NCBI GenBank assembly: GCA_002422845.1
Contig: DITM01000073.1
Span: 1-9,845 of the forward strand
Origin: Candidatus Paracaedibacteraceae bacterium UBA6184
GTDB taxonomy: Bacteria; Pseudomonadota; Alphaproteobacteria; UBA6184
Direction: 5' to 3'
DNA length: 9,845 bases
Part shown: positions 7,152 to 9,845 of the stretch, in pieces
Numbering within the stretch: the stretch's first letter is position 1
Layout of the letters: each line of letters starts with the position of its first letter
Notes under the pieces: generated by a model
Told to the model about the DNA's origin: nothing
Databases searched by the model: none
What the model saw: only the letters and a program-made list of their open reading frames with translations
Program-made: the position numbers and the translations under genes

Positions 7152-8692
7152 GTTTAGGACGGCATATTAGTGTAATTGGATTTCATACGACAATAGGACG
7201 TTTTTTGGGGTATCTGAGGGATACGCTTGTTATTGGGGCGCTGGGCGCAACAGCGATTACGGATGCGCTGTTTATAGCGACCAAGATAGCGTCGTTGTTT
7301 CGGAGGCTGTTTGTAGAGGGGGCATTTAATGCCTCCTTTATTCCTATATTCGGGTCGTTAAAAGAGAAAGAAGGCTTACAAAAAGCAACCTATTTCGCAG
7401 AACAATCCATGATGTGGATGATTTTGTTTGTGGGGGCGATAACGTTATATGTGCTTGGATTTACGGAATCCTTCGTTGGGCTTATTGCGGCTGGATTTAA
7501 AGATGACCCAGAGAAGTTGCAATGGACGGTTGAGTTTACGAGAATTGTATTTCCATTTGTCTTATTGATTTGTCTGACGGCGGTATTGGGATCTGTGTTG
7601 AATGCGATGCATAATTTTGTTCAAACGGCAGCGAGTCAAACCGTGGGAAATGCTGGAATAATCTTGTTGTTTTTGGCATTGCAAGATGTTGCTGAAACAA
7701 AAGCACATGCTGCGGCATGGGCGATTTTAGGTTCAGCCTTTATTCAATTCATATGGTTGTATGTGGTAGCGGTGAGAATGGGCATAGTTATTTTGCCCCG
7801 ATGGCCGCACTTTATAACACCTGTAAAAGAATTTATGCAACGTCTATTGCCAGGTATTTTTGGGACTGGGATGGTTCAAATTAATGTGATGATCAGTATT
7901 TTTTTTGGATCATACCTTGAGGCGGGTGGAATTTCATACCTTCAGATTACAGAGCGCGTGAATCAATTTCCGTTGAGTATTATCGGGGTTTCATTAGGAA
8001 CAGTGCTGATTCCAATGCTGACAACTCAAATACAACAACATAGTATGGATAAAGCGTTGGAAACACAAAACAAAGCAATTGAGCTATCCCTAGCATTATC
8101 GATGCCTATTTGTGTTGTTGTGGCAATATTTTCTGAGCCTATAATTTCGACGCTGTTTATGCATGGGAAATTTACACAAGCAAATGTATTAGCTGCCGCA
8201 CCCTGTTTAGTTGCCTTCATTTCTGGGTTGCCAGCCTATGTTTTATTGAAAGTATTTTCGTCTACATTCTTTGCTTTAAAAGATACGTTGCGTCCATCCA
8301 TAGTTGGTGGAATTGCCATGATTATTAATGCGGTGTTATGTTATTTAATCGTGCACGATCTTATGTGGCAAGAGTTACCTAACCATGTTGGGATTGCGAT
8401 AGCTTTGTCGATTTCGGGGTGGATTAATACAATACTGTTGGTAGGGTGGTCTTATATAAAAGGCTATTTCAAATGGAATGCGTTATTTATACAATCTCTT
8501 ATTCGTATTACGGTGATTGCAGGATTGCTTGTGGGAGTATCTTATGCTATTTACCCATGGATATATAGTTTAGCGTTTGATGCAACGGTAATGTACCGAT
8601 GGATTTCGTTAGGTCTGATTGTAATTATTGCTGCGTCATCATATTTTATAACAGACAAATATTATAAGAAATTATTAGGAATAAAAAGATGA
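7148..8692 (+). CDS. Second MurJ-family lipid II flippase paralogue
   Basis: A 514-residue membrane protein, colinear with the preceding MurJ almost without gaps over the first ~270 residues and similar to the end (for example GLPAYV.LKV and HVGIA..LSIS.WIN in both). It overlaps murJ1 by ATGA and has AAGGGG five to six bases upstream. The charged cavity residues R18, R24, D39, R52, E57 and R270 are kept, but two positions differ from the first copy and from E. coli: S17 is Gly (GRFLGYLRD) and the Asp before the helix-8 Arg is Glu (E269, ITERVNQFP). No stop or frameshift breaks it, so it looks functional rather than decaying. It may be redundant, conditionally used, or handle a different polyprenyl-linked substrate; the sequence cannot decide. 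I leave the symbol empty because which copy deserves the murJ name is unproven. Confidence 0.92.
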   Translation: MSLGRHISVIGFHTTIGRFLGYLRDTLVIGALGATAITDALFIATKIASLFRRLFVEGAFNASFIPIFGSLKEKEGLQKATYFAEQSMMWMILFVGAITLYVLGFTESFVGLIAAGFKDDPEKLQWTVEFTRIVFPFVLLICLTAVLGSVLNAMHNFVQTAASQTVGNAGIILLFLALQDVAETKAHAAAWAILGSAFIQFIWLYVVAVRMGIVILPRWPHFITPVKEFMQRLLPGIFGTGMVQINVMISIFFGSYLEAGGISYLQITERVNQFPLSIIGVSLGTVLIPMLTTQIQQHSMDKALETQNKAIELSLALSMPICVVVAIFSEPIISTLFMHGKFTQANVLAAAPCLVAFISGLPAYVLLKVFSSTFFALKDTLRPSIVGGIAMIINAVLCYLIVHDLMWQELPNHVGIAIALSISGWINTILLVGWSYIKGYFKWNALFIQSLIRITVIAGLLVGVSYAIYPWIYSLAFDATVMYRWISLGLIVIIAASSYFITDKYYKKLLGIKR

Positions 8693-9684
8693 AACGAGTA
8701 GTGTCAGGGATTCAACCCACGGGCAGTTTAACATTAGGAAATTATTTAGGGGCGATTCGAAATTGGATCGCCTTTCAGCATACCCATGAATGTTTATTCT
8801 TTATGGCAGATTTACATTCGTGGACTGTACTGCAGGACCCCAGTAAATTAGCTGAACAATGTCGAGGGGTTGCTGCAGCTTATATTGCGAGTGGAATTGA
8901 TCCCACTGTATCGAGTATTTTTATGCAGAGTCACATTGCAGGACATAGCGAGCTTGCGTGGTTGCTCAACTGTATTACCCCGTTGGGTTGGTTGAACCGT
9001 ATGACTCAATTTAAAGATAAAGCAGGAAAAGATAAGGAAAAAGCGAACCTTGGATTATATGCATATCCTGTGTTAATGGCGGCGGATATTTTGCTGTATA
9101 AAGCAACTCATGTTCCAGTTGGAGACGATCAAAAACAGCATTTAGAGTTAACCCGAGATATCGCGGGTGCTTTCAATCAGACGTTTGGTGAGACGTTTGT
9201 ATTGCCAGAGCCCATGATTTTAGGGCAGGCAACGCGGGTGATGAGTTTACGCGATGGTACGGCTAAAATGAGTAAATCGGATCCATCAGATTTGTCGCGG
9301 ATTAATTTAATGGATGATGCCGATACACTGATCAAAAAAATTAAAAAAGCAAAGTCCGATGCATTTCCATTACCTGGAAATGTTGATGATCTGAAAGATC
9401 GCCCAGAAGCAAAGAACTTACTGACGATATACAGCGTATTTACCGGTAATACATTGGCCGAAAGTTGTTTGGAATTTGAAGGGGCTAATTTTAGTGCATT
9501 GAAAGAAAAATTAGCAGAAACCTTAGTGACTGCATTAACGCCCATACGAACAGAGATGGTACGATTAATGAATGAGCCTCAGTATCTGGATCAAATCTTG
9601 AGTAAGGGCATGGATAAAGCTATATCAATAGCGTCCGACACATTAAAAGAAGTACATCAAAAAATGGGGATGTTAAACATATAG
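8689..9684 (+). CDS. trpS: Tryptophan--tRNA ligase
   Basis: A 331-residue class Ic aminoacyl-tRNA synthetase, cytoplasmic, charging tRNA-Trp with tryptophan using ATP; it works as a homodimer. The length is typical of bacterial TrpRS. The N-terminal Rossmann fold opens with GIQPTGSLTLGNYLGAIRNW, where TLGN (15-18) is the HIGH-equivalent signature. The segment MAADILLY supplies D133, equivalent to the Asp that recognises the indole nitrogen. VGDDQKQHLELTRD and the loop AKMSKSDPSD (KMSKS 193-197) complete the ATP site; the C-terminal helical part binds the anticodon. The ATG overlaps the murJ2 stop as ATGA, with AGGA eight bases upstream. It ends the mutS-murJ-murJ-trpS block, matching the position of trpS after murJ in many alphaproteobacteria. 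Complete, with no oddities. Confidence 0.98.
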   Translation: MKRVVSGIQPTGSLTLGNYLGAIRNWIAFQHTHECLFFMADLHSWTVLQDPSKLAEQCRGVAAAYIASGIDPTVSSIFMQSHIAGHSELAWLLNCITPLGWLNRMTQFKDKAGKDKEKANLGLYAYPVLMAADILLYKATHVPVGDDQKQHLELTRDIAGAFNQTFGETFVLPEPMILGQATRVMSLRDGTAKMSKSDPSDLSRINLMDDADTLIKKIKKAKSDAFPLPGNVDDLKDRPEAKNLLTIYSVFTGNTLAESCLEFEGANFSALKEKLAETLVTALTPIRTEMVRLMNEPQYLDQILSKGMDKAISIASDTLKEVHQKMGMLNI

Positions 9685-9691
9685 CAGCTAG

Positions 9692-9706
9692 GCAACGTGC
9701 CGTTGC
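9692..9706 (+). terminator. Small GC-rich hairpin just after trpS
   Basis: Perfect 6-bp stem GCAACG / CGTTGC with a three-base loop, eight bases after the trpS stop. It is the right place for an operon terminator, but no T-run follows, so it is at best a weak or factor-assisted one. An alternative pairing GGCA-ACG-TGCC overlaps it. Confidence 0.3.
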
Positions 9707-9732
9707 ATCCGTTGGGTTGATGTGATGTGAGA

Positions 9733-9751
9733 CATGTTATTAAGAAACATG
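9733..9751. repeat. Short inverted repeat in the trpS downstream region
   Basis: CATGTT (9733-9738) and AACATG (9746-9751) flank a seven-base spacer. It could be a small hairpin or an operator-like palindrome for a gene to the right. Six-base arms in AT-rich DNA arise easily by chance. Confidence 0.2.
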
Positions 9752-9845
9752 AGGGGAAATAAGAGAGATTTTGAACCCACCTTCGGCTCAGGAGGGGTAA
9801 GGTTTGAAAATGAAATTGAAATAATTTCGTGTGTAAGTGGTGTTT
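9734..9845 (+). other. Unassigned open frame running off the window edge
   Basis: From the ATG at 9734, 37 codons stay open to the window end, starting MLLRNMRGNKRDFEPTFGSG. There is no convincing ribosome site, the start lies inside a small inverted repeat, and I recognise no family. A stretch this short stays open by chance fairly often. The rest of 9685-9845 holds only the two small palindromes. Confidence 0.12.

Noticed and set aside
7148..8692. Second MurJ as a pseudogene or sequencing/assembly duplicate
   Set aside because: It is full-length without stops and differs from copy 1 at more than half of residues, so it is a real, diverged gene.
9177..9545. 122-codon minus-strand open frame inside trpS
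   Set aside because: It mirrors trpS codons, is low-complexity in composition and has no family resemblance.
9765..9805. tRNA-like fragment on the minus strand (GGGTTCAAAATC resembles a T-arm)
   Set aside because: The bases flanking the TTCAAAA do not pair as a T-stem, and no acceptor stem, anticodon arm or CCA end is found.

Overview
This window is an ordinary-looking stretch of core bacterial chromosome. It carries seven protein genes, all on the + strand: gpmI (3' part only), an envC-like gene, ctpA, mutS, murJ, a second murJ, and trpS. No RNA gene, mobile element, CRISPR array or phage gene is visible. DNA is AT-leaning (roughly 40% GC by eye).

Two gene orders point to an alphaproteobacterium. 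gpmI-envC-ctpA is widespread in proteobacteria. mutS-(glnD)-murJ-trpS is, from general knowledge, the classic alphaproteobacterial order. Here glnD is missing between mutS and murJ, and murJ is present twice in tandem. The low GC, tight packing and missing glnD would suit a host-associated lineage with a reduced genome (a Holosporales/Rickettsiales-type organism is my guess), but no sequence marker here proves that.

Block 1 (2-2767) is gpmI-envC-ctpA with overlapping ends: glycolytic phosphoglycerate mutase, then a secreted LytM-fold protein that has lost every zinc ligand (so an amidase activator rather than an enzyme), then an S41 protease with a lipoprotein signal. The last two plausibly act together on peptidoglycan remodelling in the periplasm. 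A strong 43-nt hairpin (2780-2822) follows, then a weak promoter candidate in a 202-bp gap.

Block 2 (2970-9684) is mutS-murJ-murJ-trpS. mutS and murJ1 abut with no gap, and murJ1/murJ2 and murJ2/trpS each overlap by an ATGA, so the block is almost certainly one translationally coupled operon: mismatch repair, lipid II flipping (two paralogues) and tryptophanyl-tRNA synthesis. The final 161 bases hold two small hairpins and a short open frame running off the edge that I cannot assign.

The observations most worth following are the tandem MurJ pair, with family-conserved sites altered in the second copy, and the short catalytically dead LytM protein beside a lipobox-bearing CtpA. I see no clear evidence of a previously undescribed system.
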